From SVTX01 sp045585895 (GTDB taxonomy: Bacteria > Bacillota > Clostridia > Oscillospirales > CAG-272), in the NCBI GenBank assembly GCA_045585895.1, contig JAZMZI010000011.1, forward strand, positions 1 through 64,000: a stretch of 64,000 nucleotides of DNA, in the 5' to 3' direction. The notes beneath the pieces were generated by a model, which ran no database searches, was not told where the DNA came from, and worked only from the letters and a program-made list of their open reading frames with translations. The position numbers and the translations under genes were made by a program. This document shows, one piece after another, positions 25,943 through 37,500 of the stretch; positions within the stretch are counted from its first letter, which is position 1; every line of letters begins with the position of its first letter.

Positions 25943-26440
25943 ATGAACATTGAAGAAAAGATCGAATATTTAAGAAAAAAGCACCCCGCTTTCGGGCGCA
26001 AGGTGCTCTACGACGCAGACCGTCACGGTAACGAATTCTGCGAGATGGTATATCCCAACGAAAATAATCCCTCCATACCCATCACCGTAAGCGTGAGTGA
26101 CGACGGATGCCTCGTTTCCGTGGGACAGATAAGCAACGTTACGGGCAGTCGCCCTATAACCGTGGAGCAAGCTGCATCTGCCATCGACGACGTAGTGAAC
26201 GACAGAATAGTTTTCGTTCTCGGCTTCAAGGGTGACGACGACGTAGGCTCGGGAGCGCCCTTTCTCACCGATATATACCCCGTCACGGGCGACGTGGACG
26301 ACAGAAGCGCCGAGCTTGAAGCCTTCATTTCAAAAATAAGCACTCCCGTTACGGGCTTCAAAAGAAAGATGACCCGTCTCAAAGGACGATTTCTGATCTT
26401 TAATTTTTCGGGAAACACGCAAAAAGAGATATTCAGATAA
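25943..26440 (+). CDS. Conserved-looking hypothetical protein downstream of ogg
   Basis: A 165-residue soluble protein starting three bases after the ogg stop, hence co-translated or coupled. It has an N-terminal helix (NIEEKIEYLRKKHPAF), a beta-rich middle and a basic C-terminal end (FKRKMTRLKGRFLIFNFSG). No signal peptide, transmembrane segment or catalytic motif is apparent. I do not recognise the family; association with DNA repair is by position only. Confidence 0.7.
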   Translation: MNIEEKIEYLRKKHPAFGRKVLYDADRHGNEFCEMVYPNENNPSIPITVSVSDDGCLVSVGQISNVTGSRPITVEQAASAIDDVVNDRIVFVLGFKGDDDVGSGAPFLTDIYPVTGDVDDRSAELEAFISKISTPVTGFKRKMTRLKGRFLIFNFSGNTQKEIFR

Positions 26441-26482
26441 AAGACGGCAGACTCAACCAAAAATTTGAGTCTGCCGTTTTTG
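26441..26482. terminator. Bidirectional terminator
   Basis: CGGCAGACTCAA (26445-26456) pairs perfectly with 26465-26476; T-runs follow on both strands, serving the convergent genes on each side. Confidence 0.9.
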
Positions 26483-26486
26483 TCGG

Positions 26487-27128
26487 TTATACGTTTTTGG
26501 GGAGAAACGTGCTTAAGTCGCCAAGATGGTCGATGTGACCGGTATAAACTGCGGTAAATCTACCGTTTTCGTATTCAAAAAGGCTGATGGAGGCATTGGG
26601 CATCCAACCAAGTCTCGACATATCCTCTGCCCTTCCGCCTTCCGCGGCGGTACAGACCGAACGGATCGGCGTCGCGTGGGTGGCAATACAGATAGTTTTG
26701 CCATCGTTTTCCGCGGCTATCTCTCCGAGAGTGGCGATTACTCTTTCAAAAAGCTCCGCAACGCTCTCGCCGCCCGTGGGACGCGCTCTGCCGACGTCGG
26801 TCTTCCACAGCACGCCGAAGTCATGGGGATATTCCTCGTTAAGCTCCTCAAAGGTCCTTCCCTCCCACTCGCCCGCAAATATCTCTCGAAGACCTTCGTG
26901 AGGAATTATGGGGAGACCGTGAGCCCTTGCCACGGGAACTGCGGTGTCGTAGGCGCGCTTGAGATCACTGGCGTATATCGCGTCTATTTTTTCATTTTTC
27001 AAAGCCTCGGCGCACTTCTCCGCCTGTATCTTACCGAGATCCGACAGAGCAAAATCGGAATGTCCCGCAAAGCGGTGCTCTTTGTTTGCCTCGCTGAAGC
27101 CGTGGCGTATCATAATAAATCTTGTCAT
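26487..27128 (-). CDS. Histidine phosphatase superfamily protein (phosphoglycerate mutase-like)
   Basis: A 213-residue protein with the catalytic motif MIRHGFSEANKEHRFAG (RHG with nucleophilic His), DLKRAYDTA, EIFAGEWEGRTFEEL and the second-His region ICIATHATPIR. Such proteins dephosphorylate sugar phosphates, nucleotides or cofactors; CobC/GpmB-like length fits, but the substrate cannot be told. The start is ATG 27128 after GGAAAG; the in-frame TTG at 27155 lacks a clear site. Confidence 0.88.
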   Translation of the reverse strand: MTRFIMIRHGFSEANKEHRFAGHSDFALSDLGKIQAEKCAEALKNEKIDAIYASDLKRAYDTAVPVARAHGLPIIPHEGLREIFAGEWEGRTFEELNEEYPHDFGVLWKTDVGRARPTGGESVAELFERVIATLGEIAAENDGKTICIATHATPIRSVCTAAEGGRAEDMSRLGWMPNASISLFEYENGRFTAVYTGHIDHLGDLSTFLPKNV

Positions 27129-27206
27129 TTGTAAATCTTTCCTTTTTTCACCCAACCTTTAAGCGACTTATACCGTCTGATAATTAAAGGCTGTAAAAAT
27201 TCTCTC

Positions 27207-28268
27207 TTAAATAAAAGGTCTTCTGTCCAGCACAAGCTTAAGAGGCTTGTCGGACACTATCTGACCGCGGAAGGTCTGCTGAAGCTCCGCGAGACAGCAG
27301 GACGCGCCAAAGAGGCAGTGAAGGTCGTTAAATCTATCGTTGAAGAAGCCGTTTTGAACGAAATAATCCTCCTTGGTGAGGTTTGCAACGTATTTCTTTG
27401 CAAAATCCCAAAGCTGAGCCATAGCCTCGTCGTGACGGTGGGGGGTCTGGCGGAGCGCTCTCGTCATGCAGAATACCCAGTCGATTTCAAGAAAATCACA
27501 GTACGTACCGAAAGTATCGGGCAATCCCTTGTTATAGAGATCGATACAACTGTCGACTACCTTTTCGGGGTACATCAAAGGCTGCTTTGCGTATTCGTGG
27601 TTAAAGAGGTAATGGAAGCCGCCCGCCATATACTGGAAAAGCACCGCCTGCTCTCCTATGCACATAGCGTGACCGTTCAGAGGAGCCTTATCGGCAACTC
27701 CCTTCTTCCAGAATCCCGTTACGGGGTCTGCGTTCTCTCTGAACCAAGCAAAGTAGTTCTCGGAGAACTCGGGGGTTATCTCGTCGGAGTTGACAAGCGC
27801 CGCATAAACGCCCGCGCCGAGGTGAGACTGACTCCAAGGCTTCTTCTGCCAATCGATGCCGTTTTCAAGAAGGTCGTAAAGCTCCTCACGGCTGTTGAGA
27901 TATTTATGAAATTCCTTTATGGGGTAAAGGGGCTTGACGTCGAAAAGCTCTAATGCCGCGGAGCAGTGAGCCGTGGTGTGATATGCGTGATGGGTCTTTT
28001 CGTGGAAAAGTCCCGTTTCGGGGTCCTGCATAGCTTGCAGAGCCGCGATCCTTGCGCGTCGGGTCTCCTCGTCACAGTAAAAATCGTTGATGGTATAAAG
28101 CAGATTCATCGCGTCGGCGCAGCCGTACTCGCTGACTCCCATTTCACGGGTCCCCTTTTCGTTCTGCCAGAGCCAGCGGCGGTATTCGCCGGGTCTGCCC
28201 TCTATCTCGTGGCGCTTGACCGCCTCTCTTATTCCTTCGATTATCGGCTGTATGTTCAACTGTTCCAT
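27207..28268 (-). CDS. Alpha/alpha-toroid-like protein of unknown function
   Basis: A 353-residue soluble protein, mostly helical, with repeated motifs separated by roughly 55-60 residues (EYGCADAMNLLYTINDF, DPETGLFHEK, HHAYHTTAHCSAALELF, SQSHLGAGVYAAL, DPVTGFWKK). The DP-x-TG-F/L-F/W turns at the ends of helices are reminiscent of terpene-cyclase/prenyltransferase or glycosidase alpha-toroids. No signal peptide. The start is ATG 28268; the frame can also open at GTG 28277. Substrate and reaction are unknown. Stands alone. Confidence 0.65.
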   Translation of the reverse strand: MEQLNIQPIIEGIREAVKRHEIEGRPGEYRRWLWQNEKGTREMGVSEYGCADAMNLLYTINDFYCDEETRRARIAALQAMQDPETGLFHEKTHHAYHTTAHCSAALELFDVKPLYPIKEFHKYLNSREELYDLLENGIDWQKKPWSQSHLGAGVYAALVNSDEITPEFSENYFAWFRENADPVTGFWKKGVADKAPLNGHAMCIGEQAVLFQYMAGGFHYLFNHEYAKQPLMYPEKVVDSCIDLYNKGLPDTFGTYCDFLEIDWVFCMTRALRQTPHRHDEAMAQLWDFAKKYVANLTKEDYFVQNGFFNDRFNDLHCLFGASCCLAELQQTFRGQIVSDKPLKLVLDRRPFI

Positions 28269-28439
28269 AAATTTCACCGTCCTATTTGATTCGGAATACC
28301 TTCCGTGCCTTTATTTTAGCAAATAACTCCATTCCCGTCAAGGGATTTTCGGAAATTGTATTGAAATTTATACTTTTTCATTGTATAATTGTTACAATAT
28401 TATTTTGAAATATTTATGCATCTTTTCGTTCAAAAAGGC

Positions 28440-28468
28440 TTGACAATCATATGACCGTGTGATATAAT
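28440..28468 (+). promoter_or_regulatory. Consensus promoter for the 28500 membrane protein
   Basis: TTGACA (28440-28445), 17-nt spacer ending TGTGA, TATAAT (28463-28468), then GGGGG 9 nt before the ATG. Confidence 0.85.
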
Positions 28469-28499
28469 TGTATTAACAATATCGTAAGGGGGATCGATA

Positions 28500-29825
28500 A
28501 TGAATATCACTGATCCGAGGCTAAAAAAAGCATTACCGTATATCAGAAATATCTACACCTCGCTTTTTGCATCCCTTTCCGCGCTTCTCTTTTCCTCTAT
28601 CGTTTTCAACGGATATTACAACACCTATCTGTCTTTCGAGGCAGATCTGACCTACCCCGCAAAATCCCTTCTGCTGACGCTTTTGCCATTTGTCACGATA
28701 TTGATCGTCTACGTAGTTTACGACTATTTCGACAACGTAGACCTTTTCAACAAAAAGGACTATTTTGAGGAAAAATCCAAAAAGCCTTTGATCTCAAGAA
28801 CGCCGTATATCGTAAGCTTTGCTATTTCGATGTTGTTTTCGACGCTTTTGCTGACATCAAGCTTTCACGTCGCGCTCGGCTTCTATTTTCCCATGATCAA
28901 TATTGCCGTGGCAAGATTTTTGGCGGTAGCGGTTATGGCGGCACTGAGGCTGTTCCAGATATGGTCGCTTCAGGATAAATGGCAGACCGAGATTGAAAAT
29001 CCCCTTTTCGTAGAAAAGGCTATGTTCAAGCGAAACCGAGACATGTACCTTTTCAAGCCGCATCAGTTAATACTCCAACCAATCGGATATTTCTTCGCGT
29101 TTTTGGCATTGAGCTTGTTGACCGGCAGTATGATCATCCCCGGCATAATTTTGCCGGTATTGGTTACCGCCGTCAACTTTGCACTCACCCCCGATATGTG
29201 GTGGACGGTATTCAGCGTACCTGTAATTATCGTCGCGATCGTAATAGCTATCCGCCTGATACACAACGTAAAAAGACGCCGTATCCTTTTGAAAAAGCTG
29301 AAGCAGATGCAAAAAGAGGGACTTGCGAGAGTTGAAATAAAGGGCTCGAAATATCTCAGCTCCACATTCATCACCCTGCCCTTGACCGTCAAGATAACCG
29401 ACCGCGAGGGCGAAGTCTATAATTGCATCGTCGCCACCTGCGGCGAGATAAACGCCCCGATGTTCTTCAAAGAGGACGAATACTACGTTGAGCACGGTTT
29501 CCATTTGCGCGGCGGCGCGCTTATGTCAAGAGGCGGAACCTTTGCACAGGCAGTTGATATCAGCCAAATGGGCGGCAAGGAAAACCCAACCAATCTCATT
29601 TTCGGATTCCGAACTTCTCACAAGCTGAAGTTCCCCGAGATCGAAGGACACAAGGTGGTAATTCTCAATCCTACCCCCACCACGGCATATGCCGTTGACT
29701 TCCACTCGTATCGCTCTATCGACACGGGCGAGAATATGGGAAAATACACTCTCTACACGGCTACGGGTATTTTCAATCACGTTGAAAGACAGAGCCGTAA
29801 GACATTCCGCGACTACGATTATTGA
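28500..29825 (+). CDS. Six-helix membrane protein with C-terminal soluble domain, unknown
   Basis: A 441-residue protein. Hydrophobic segments lie at about residues 18-38, 55-75, 102-120, 126-150, 195-225 and 232-252; the basic loop after the last one (KRRRILLKKLKQMQKEG) puts the C-terminal 180 residues in the cytoplasm. That part is beta-rich and has no motif I recognise. It is transcribed from a consensus promoter, and its own terminator seems to have been split by the IS element immediately downstream. Function unknown. Confidence 0.7.
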   Translation: MNITDPRLKKALPYIRNIYTSLFASLSALLFSSIVFNGYYNTYLSFEADLTYPAKSLLLTLLPFVTILIVYVVYDYFDNVDLFNKKDYFEEKSKKPLISRTPYIVSFAISMLFSTLLLTSSFHVALGFYFPMINIAVARFLAVAVMAALRLFQIWSLQDKWQTEIENPLFVEKAMFKRNRDMYLFKPHQLILQPIGYFFAFLALSLLTGSMIIPGIILPVLVTAVNFALTPDMWWTVFSVPVIIVAIVIAIRLIHNVKRRRILLKKLKQMQKEGLARVEIKGSKYLSSTFITLPLTVKITDREGEVYNCIVATCGEINAPMFFKEDEYYVEHGFHLRGGALMSRGGTFAQAVDISQMGGKENPTNLIFGFRTSHKLKFPEIEGHKVVILNPTPTTAYAVDFHSYRSIDTGENMGKYTLYTATGIFNHVERQSRKTFRDYDY

Positions 29826-29857
29826 GTTTTATCTACTTGTTTTGCCCCGCTTTGGCG

Positions 29858-31512
29858 CAATGTCATTAAGATAAAATAATGACACAAAGAAAGATGCACT
29901 TAACAACGCAGAGAAAGCGAAGTGAAGTGCATTTTTCTTGTAAAAAGGCACGGTGAAAAGACAGACGAAAAAGTCTGTCAAAAAAAGTATTGCAAAAAGG
30001 AAGAATTTATGGTATTCTGTATAAGAAGCTTGTTGTGGTTTTAGGAGAACCTCTTCGAGGGTTGGCGGACCCTTTACGAACAGGTAATAAATGCTGTAAC
30101 AACAACGCTTCAATATTTTGCGGAGAAATATTTTTTAAGAAGAAATTGCGACAAACATGTACGGCGGCAGCGAAGTTGATTCTGTAAGAATGCTTTCTGT
30201 TTTTGTGCTTAACGACTACGTGTGAGGTAATCAGTTCAGTGAAGTTGTACATAGTAAGTCTTGCAAAGACCTCTTGGAGAATATTCTCCGTTTTTTTAGA
30301 GTGAAAATAAGACAAGGCAAGCGAATACTTCAAGTCTCTGAAAGAGGTCTCGATTCCCCAACGCATAGCATAAAGCTCTTTTAATTCGGAAACAGAAAAC
30401 TCATCCTCGGTTAAATTGGTAATAAGAACCTCGTAAGTATCTTCGGAAAGCTTAAAGCGAACGACGCGAAACGAAAGATAATACGGTATTATTGGCACAG
30501 TCTTTCTTGTGGTTGACGGTAGAAAATCGAAGTAAACGGAGTGGGATAAATATTTCAAATTGCTTTTTTTAGCTTCATTTGTTTGCTTTCGTGTTAAACC
30601 CAAAGATATAAAAACATCGAATTCTTGGTCATTGGGCAGGTCTAACCCGGACAGAATACCATATCCATTACGATCTTTAAATCTAAACAAAAATTTTTGT
30701 CCCTTTTCAATGATGTGAGCGAGATTGTTGTAAGATTCATATCCTCTGTCGGCAATATAAATTGTTGGAACGGTCGATTTATCTCTATCCAACATCTCAA
30801 CAAAAGCTTTGTGTTCATTTCCGCATCTGCTTTCTTGCACAACAGCATCGATATATATTTTTCTTTGTAAATCAAAAAGAGCGTTCAGATGGAAGAGATT
30901 GTACGGCTTCTGACCGTTCGCACCTTTGTAATAAGATCCCGGCTCATCTTTGTTTGTTGGCGTATGAAGATCTGATCCGTCAACAGCAAGTAAACGATAG
31001 CCTTTAAATAAAGCTTGTTCGTCAACAGAATTGGTAAATGTATGAAACAGAGCCTGAAAAGCACTGTAATCAAGTTTGTTTCTCTGCTGAACGAATGCGG
31101 ACACGGTGGGCATAGAGTTGCTTAAATTAAAATACTCCATAAGCTCCCCACGAAGAGATTTTCCCGTCATTGATAAAACTGATTTTAAGATTTGATCGAA
31201 GGGGAGCTTTCTTTCTCTTGTGAAATCCTTGCCCGGTTTTTTCGCAAACAGCTCGGGGTGTGCCGATATTTCGTTGATACATTTTTTCAATATTCTTTTG
31301 ATGATCTTAGGTGTGTAATTCATTGTGTTCTCCTTGTCAATAGTGGATTTGCCTCTATTAACAAGGGTCGATTTTATTAGCGAGCTAATAAAATCGACCG
31401 CACACTTTTGCCTTTTTGTCAACCCCTTTTTCGAAATTTCTTTAACTTTTTTGCAAAAAAAAGAGCCAAGTCCATTTCTGAACTTGGTTCTTTTCTTAAC
31501 TTAATGACATTG
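29858..31512 (-). mobile_element. IS4-family insertion sequence
   Basis: A 13-bp perfect terminal inverted repeat, CAATGTCATTAAG at 29858-29870 and its complement at 31500-31512, bounds a single intact transposase gene. Hairpins with T-runs just inside both ends (29891-29938 reading inward on plus; 31455-31495 reading inward on minus) would block transcription entering from outside. Target duplication is not evident; the flanks are the two arms of a hairpin, GCCCCGCTTTGGC (29844-29856) and GCCGAAGCGGGG (31513-31524). Confidence 0.9.
30007..31323 (-). CDS. IS4-family DDE transposase
   Basis: A 438-residue transposase that cuts and joins the IS ends. Catalytic Asp 1 lies in AVDGSDLHTP, Asp 2 in IADRGYES, and the Glu in YAMRWGIETSFRDLK, which fits the Y-(2)-R-(3)-E-(6)-K signature of IS4 exactly. 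The start is ATG 31323 after AAGGAGAAC; the longer frame to 31422 runs through the leader. The gene is uninterrupted, so the element may be active. Confidence 0.95.
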   Translation of the reverse strand: MNYTPKIIKRILKKCINEISAHPELFAKKPGKDFTRERKLPFDQILKSVLSMTGKSLRGELMEYFNLSNSMPTVSAFVQQRNKLDYSAFQALFHTFTNSVDEQALFKGYRLLAVDGSDLHTPTNKDEPGSYYKGANGQKPYNLFHLNALFDLQRKIYIDAVVQESRCGNEHKAFVEMLDRDKSTVPTIYIADRGYESYNNLAHIIEKGQKFLFRFKDRNGYGILSGLDLPNDQEFDVFISLGLTRKQTNEAKKSNLKYLSHSVYFDFLPSTTRKTVPIIPYYLSFRVVRFKLSEDTYEVLITNLTEDEFSVSELKELYAMRWGIETSFRDLKYSLALSYFHSKKTENILQEVFARLTMYNFTELITSHVVVKHKNRKHSYRINFAAAVHVCRNFFLKNISPQNIEALLLQHLLPVRKGSANPRRGSPKTTTSFLYRIP

Positions 31513-31545
31513 GCCGAAGCGGGGGGCTTTTTCATATAGTTTAAA

Positions 31546-34500
31546 TTACTGTACGGGAGTGATAGTTACGTCGTCAAGATGATAAAGAACGATTACCTTG
31601 TCGGTCGAACCGTCGAGAACCGCACAAACGTAGATGTCAAGAGGCTCCGTGGAATCCTTATATGCGGAAAGGTCGATTATGAGACCGTCACCCTGCCAAC
31701 CGCCGTTCTTTTTCGTTGTGGCGTCATTGGTGAGGGGAACGTTACTCTTATTTGAGCCGCTGGTGATCATTGCGTCGCTTGCTTCGTACCAGTGACCCTG
31801 ACAATCGTTCCAGGTCTGTCCGCCGTCAGCGGTCCAGACGTATTTGCTGACTCCTCCTTCAACTACAGACCAACCCTTAAGTCTTACCGCGTAGTCGTAG
31901 GTGGTGCCTTTGTTGGTGAACTGATAGGTTGTAACAGACGTGTATGAAGGCATAGTCATAGCAGAGCCGTTAGCTTTGATGTTAGCTGCTTCGTTTACAG
32001 AGTCGACCTGAGAGCCGAAATCAATAAGTATTTCTTCGTATTCGGAGTTTTCATCCAAGATCGAAACGAAATCGCAGTTAACTTCCTCAAGAACGTAGAG
32101 AAGGATAAGCTTGTCGGTAGCTGCCTTGGGGACTGCCGCGACCGTAATATCGATGGATCCACTCTGAGCGGAGAGGTCTATAGTGAGACCCTTGCCCGAG
32201 CTTCCAGCCTGGAAGCTTCCGTTGGTGCGGGAATTTACCTGATCGGCGAAGGTCACGCCCGATCTGCTTTGCGCTGCGTTATAAACTGCGTCGCCTGCGG
32301 AATCTGCAGTGCCGATAAGTTGTGTCCAGGTCTTGCCTCCGTCGATGGAGTAAACGTATTTTTCAACGCCGCCGTCAGCGCAGCACCAACCCTGAAGCAA
32401 CAGGGTTCCGACTCTTGACACGGTGCAACCGTTAATTACGGTGACGCCGTTCTCACTGGAGTTGTTTCCCTTATTGATGTAAACTCCGTTAATGTAGTCA
32501 ATGGCGGAAGCGAAGGGAACGTCGGTTGCCACCGTGTATCCCGACGAGGGATCGAGGTAGGGATTTTGGGCAGTAGCGGTGTTGACGTCGATCTTTGTTT
32601 GCTTGCTGCCTTCGAAGAGGGTAAGAGTATCAACGCCGCCCTTTTCCATCTCACAGATGTCCTCGATGCTTGCGTAAATACCTGCGTAAGCGATATTGAT
32701 GTGGGTATCTTCGTTGGTAAATTCCTTGTTGAATATATCGAAACGGAGGAATTTAGCCGAATACGTGCCGTCGGAGCCGGAGGTGAACTTAAGCGTGCTG
32801 ATCTTAGAGAGATCAATAACTTCAACGTGCCATTCGCCGTCTTCAACCAACGAGTGATTGAAGCATTCGGAACCTACTACGGTAGTGCCCGCGGTACTGG
32901 TAAAGAACTGGAAATTGCCAACGGATTCTTTGTTGTCCGAGGGAACTCTGTACTTGATCACGAGATACTTGCCCGTCTCGGCAGAGCTGAGGCTGGTAAA
33001 GAGTGTAACGTAAGCCTCGGGAATAGGCTTTTCGGTCGTACCGACCTTACCGTAAATGTCAACGTAATCAACACCGTTTTCGTTCTTTACCTCGGAGGAA
33101 CCGAAGAAGGAGAGACCGTTAACCTTTTCTGCGATATCGTTGTGATCGAAGGCAGTGTCGACGGGCGCGGGCTTTTCGGAGCAATTGATCTCTTCCATGC
33201 AGAAGAGAAGAACGAGAGAGGTGGGTTCTTTTACGGGAACTGCCGCAAAGATCACGTCTACCTTTCCTTCAACACCGTTAAGGTCGATCGTAAGACCGTT
33301 ATCGTTTTGGAAACGACCGTTTGTTCTGGAAGCCTCGCGGTCGGAGAATTGAAAGCCCGAAGGACCTGCTTTGCCCTCAGCCGTTGTGAGGATAGCGTCA
33401 TTGTTGGCTGTGGTTACGTCTATGGGAGTACCTGCGCAGTCCTTCCAGGTCTTTCCTCCGTCGATAGAGTAAACGTATTTCTGGATACCGCCTTCAACGC
33501 AGCACCAACCCTGAACGAACAGAGTCTTGGTTTCGGGAAGCTTTATGCCGTTTATGGTGGTTACACCGCCGCCCTTGGAGCCTGCGGAGGATGCGCCGGG
33601 CTTAACTCCGTTTATATAGTCAAGGACAGAGCCGTAGGCGAGAGTGGACTGAGTATATCCCGATTCGGGATCAAGATAGGTCTTTATTATGACCTCTGCG
33701 GTTTCAACGTTGAGCTTGTTGGTCTGTCCTCCCTCAACGAAGTCAATGGTTTCAAACTTGCCCTCTTCAAGCTTGCATATCTCTCTGAGATCGGAATCAA
33801 TACCGATATACGCGAAATCGATATGAACGTCGGGGTCGTTGAAACTCTTGTTGAAAATATCGAATCTTAATAATCTGGTCGTATAATTACCCGAGCCGTC
33901 TGCGATATAGCTGTTAAGACCTGCCTTTGAAAGATCAAAGACGACGACGTGCCATTCACCGTCCATTACGGGAGTGTAGCTGAAGTTGCCTGCCTCGGTT
34001 GCGTTGTTAGTCGTGGTACTGGTAAAGAACTGGAATCCGCTGACAGGCTCACTGTTGGTATTGGGAACTCTGTACTTGACTACGAGATACTGTCCCATAT
34101 TATCCTTGGCTTCGCTGTCGTAAAGAGTGCAGTAGCTTTCTCCGATATCCTTATTGGAGCTGACGTAAACGCTGGCGTAGAAGGTTCCGGGAGCATCCTC
34201 AAATTCATGCATCTCTACCTTTGAGAAGAAGTGACCCATCGCGGATATGGTCGACTGAAGCTCTTCGGGGTCGGTATAGATGTTGAGAAGGTTTTCGTTT
34301 TCGGGTGCGGTGGGATCGGAAGGCCAGCCCGCAAAATCCTCGTAAGCCGAAACGCGGAAGGTCTTGGACTCGGCGTTGGTCATATCCGTAACGAAGGAAT
34401 AAGAGTAGGTTCCGTCCTCGTCATAATTGACCATATATCCGTCGTAGTAGTGGTACAAGCCGTGTACGGGGTTATTCTTGGAGCTGATAACGTATTCAAC

Positions 34501-37500
34501 CCAGTTACCGTTTTCGTCAAGTATCTCGACCTTGGGGTTGGTAAGCTTTTCGAAGCCGTAAACTCTTATCGTAACGTTATTGATTCCGCCCGAGATCGTG
34601 AAGGTAGCGGTCTTGCCGTCTTTGCTCTTGATCTTGGGGAGGAAGGGACTGTCAAGCACTTCGTCGGTAGTGCTGGTGGCGGTAAGAGGATTGAGAAGAG
34701 TGTTTTCTCTTACGTCACGAACGTTTTTGTCCATATAGAGCGTTCCGTCGGGAAGAACGGTGCTGTAGGTATATTCGGTGTAACCGGTTGAATGAGGAGC
34801 GTTCAGTCTGTTGGCGGGATCGTCCTCGTATTCCTGAGAGCCCCAAGGAAGGAGGATGGCGTTAATAGTTATCTTATCGCCTGCTTTGAATTCGATCGTG
34901 CCTGCCTCATTAAGAGTAAGGGAAACGTAATCCTTGGGATTCTTGATGAGGAAGTTGTAATCCTTGTCTACACCGCCTATTTTGAAGCTTGAGTTGTAGA
35001 TAAGGAAGGCAACGTTTGAGTATCCTTCGGCGCTGCCGTTGTCTCTGTACCAGTCGGGCATCATAAAGAAGGAGAAGTAGGGGCAATCGTCGCCGAGAAT
35101 CTTCTCGGGAACTGCGGTCTCGTCCTGATTGGAGTCGATCACCTGATATTCGTTGTTTTCGTCGAGATAACCTATCTTCTTATAAGTACCCTCGGGATTG
35201 TTGTCGGTTACTTCGTAGAATACAAAATTATCCTTGAAGTTATTGATGGTAAGGTCCTCAAGAAACTCGTACTCCATAGTGTAGTAGGTTCTGTTTTCGT
35301 CGGTCTGGGGCATCTCCATATGAGTGTAAGTGATCTTTATCTTACCGTCGTCGGAGAGATTGTGCCATACTACCTCTGCGTAAGTGGGACCGTAAGAGGT
35401 AATGATATTTTCCTTACATTCGGACATATAAGTATTGCCGTCTGCGTCGGTGTACTTGAGCCAGGTGTGCGCGCCGCTGCTGTTATGCTGAGGCTGAGAC
35501 TTCCAGTAGGGAGCCGACATACTTCTGAAGTCGGGGAGAGTGGAGCTGTTGGTCTTGCCAACGTTTACCATTCCCAACCAAGGAAGAATACAGTTGGTCT
35601 CGGTAACACCCGTGGAGAGGTGGTAGTAAGGACAGTGGAAGGGAATCTGAGAGAGCTGCTTCAAGGGGAAGTTACCCCAGTTTTGATAAAGATTTATGAG
35701 CGTGTAGGTGTATCTTACGTTCTGCGACAATGAGAGGCAGAAGATAGCCTCGGAGAAGGTGGGGTCGTCTATATTGTAAAGGTTCCTTTCGCCCGTTGCC
35801 TCGGAGAAGTTTTTGATTACCTCTATCGGAACGGGAAGAAGCATCATATCCTTATCCATAAGGGTCGCACATTCAAGAAGTCCGCTTGAGCCCGAGGTCA
35901 TAATATAGATGTCTCTGTCTATATCGGAGCGGATCTGGAAGTTGACCTTATAGTTTTTCTGAGGATTGTTGTAGGGAGCGTAGAAGCCTCCGATAGGAGT
36001 TGCTATCTTGAGGATATAAATACCTCTGATAGGATCGTATCGGTCGAAGGATGCACCGTCGGAGTTGAATTCCGAAATGCTGACTCTCTGAGAAATAAGG
36101 GGATGGCGCTCAAATCCCGTTTCCTTAAGGAATTCGGCAAAATCGTGATTTTCATCGGTGTAGACTCTTTGAGCGAGATAGAAATCGTTGCCGTTGTTTT
36201 TAACACCGTCAGCATGTATGTAGTTATCGTTTTCGTCCTTCTTTTCGGTATTTATCGAGGGAATGATAACGCCCTCGGTACCATCTGCAAGTACGGGAGT
36301 TCTCGTTTGCTCGATAACGTACATGCCGTCCTTCTCGGTTACCTTGATGTTACCCGCGGCGGGATCGTCGGGAAGAATAAATCCGAAAATACCAGCCTCG
36401 GTTACGTCAAAGCCGACTGCTACGACGTCGTCCCAGGAGAAGCCTGCGTCGAGAGAGGTGTAGGTCTTATCGTCCTTGGTAACGATCATAAGCTTGGAGA
36501 CCGTAGAAGTAGCTATCTCGGTGAGCATACCCACTTCTTTGATATCCTCAGTTCTCTGTGTTACCGCAAACTGGATAGCGTGGTGCATCTTGTTGGAGTA
36601 AACGTGGAAGTGACGGTTGATGCTGAGGGAAGCGGGGTAATCCATAGCCTTTCCGAGAGTGATGCTCTGGATGACCAGACCGTCGCCGACTTCGCCGTTG
36701 GGGTCGAAGCGGATTCCCTTAAGCGTAGTTGCGTCGGTATATCCGGGAAGCTTGTCAAGAGAGATGTAATACGCGTGGAATTCTCCGTCATTTACAAAGT
36801 AAATGTTCGTTGACTGCGTTGGGTCAAAGTCGTTTCCCGTATCGACCCAGAACTGCGCTCCCGTGGTCGAGCCTACGGTCTTGGCTACGATAACGATAGC
36901 ATTGTTATCGGCAGTAGCGTAGCTGAAATTATTCTTGAATGAAAAATACGGGTCGGCACTCTTGCCTTCCTCGGGCTCAAGGATCTCGTAAAAGTAGGTG
37001 ATAATGCCGTTTTCATCCTTTATTATGTCACCGTTTGCATCCCTTACGTAGTTAGGTTGTATTTGCTGCTTGTACGAGGAAGTAAACTGGGTTCTGAGAT
37101 TAATGTGATTGGGATCTCCGAGGTTATACTCTTTTGCGGCAAAGTTCTGGAATTCGAACAAGCCCTGATAGTAGTAATAACCGAATCGGTAGAGGTTAGC
37201 CTCTGCGCTCTTGGTGGAGCCCGAAGCGTAGTAGGTGTTTCCGCTGTTCATACGAACGAAAACGTCCATAGTGTTCTGGATGTAAGGAACACCCTGAGTG
37301 TTCTTGATGGACTCTACGAGCTGGGGCGCTTTGTAGGAGCGCGCGTAGTTCATAGTCATCTCGAGGTTCTGAATGCTGTAGTGAGTACGGCTTGCGTCGG
37401 TAAAGTACGCCTGTACTCCGTTGGCAAGGGAATTGGACATCTGAACGAGAGTGTCGTTCTGAACCTCTAAAGAGCTTTGATCCTTAGGCTTGGTGGTTTC

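Noticed and set aside
32566..33870. Long plus-strand frames opposite the giant lipoprotein
   Set aside because: Frames mirror the lipoprotein codons and have no promoters or ribosome binding sites; the minus strand has a signal peptide and repeats.
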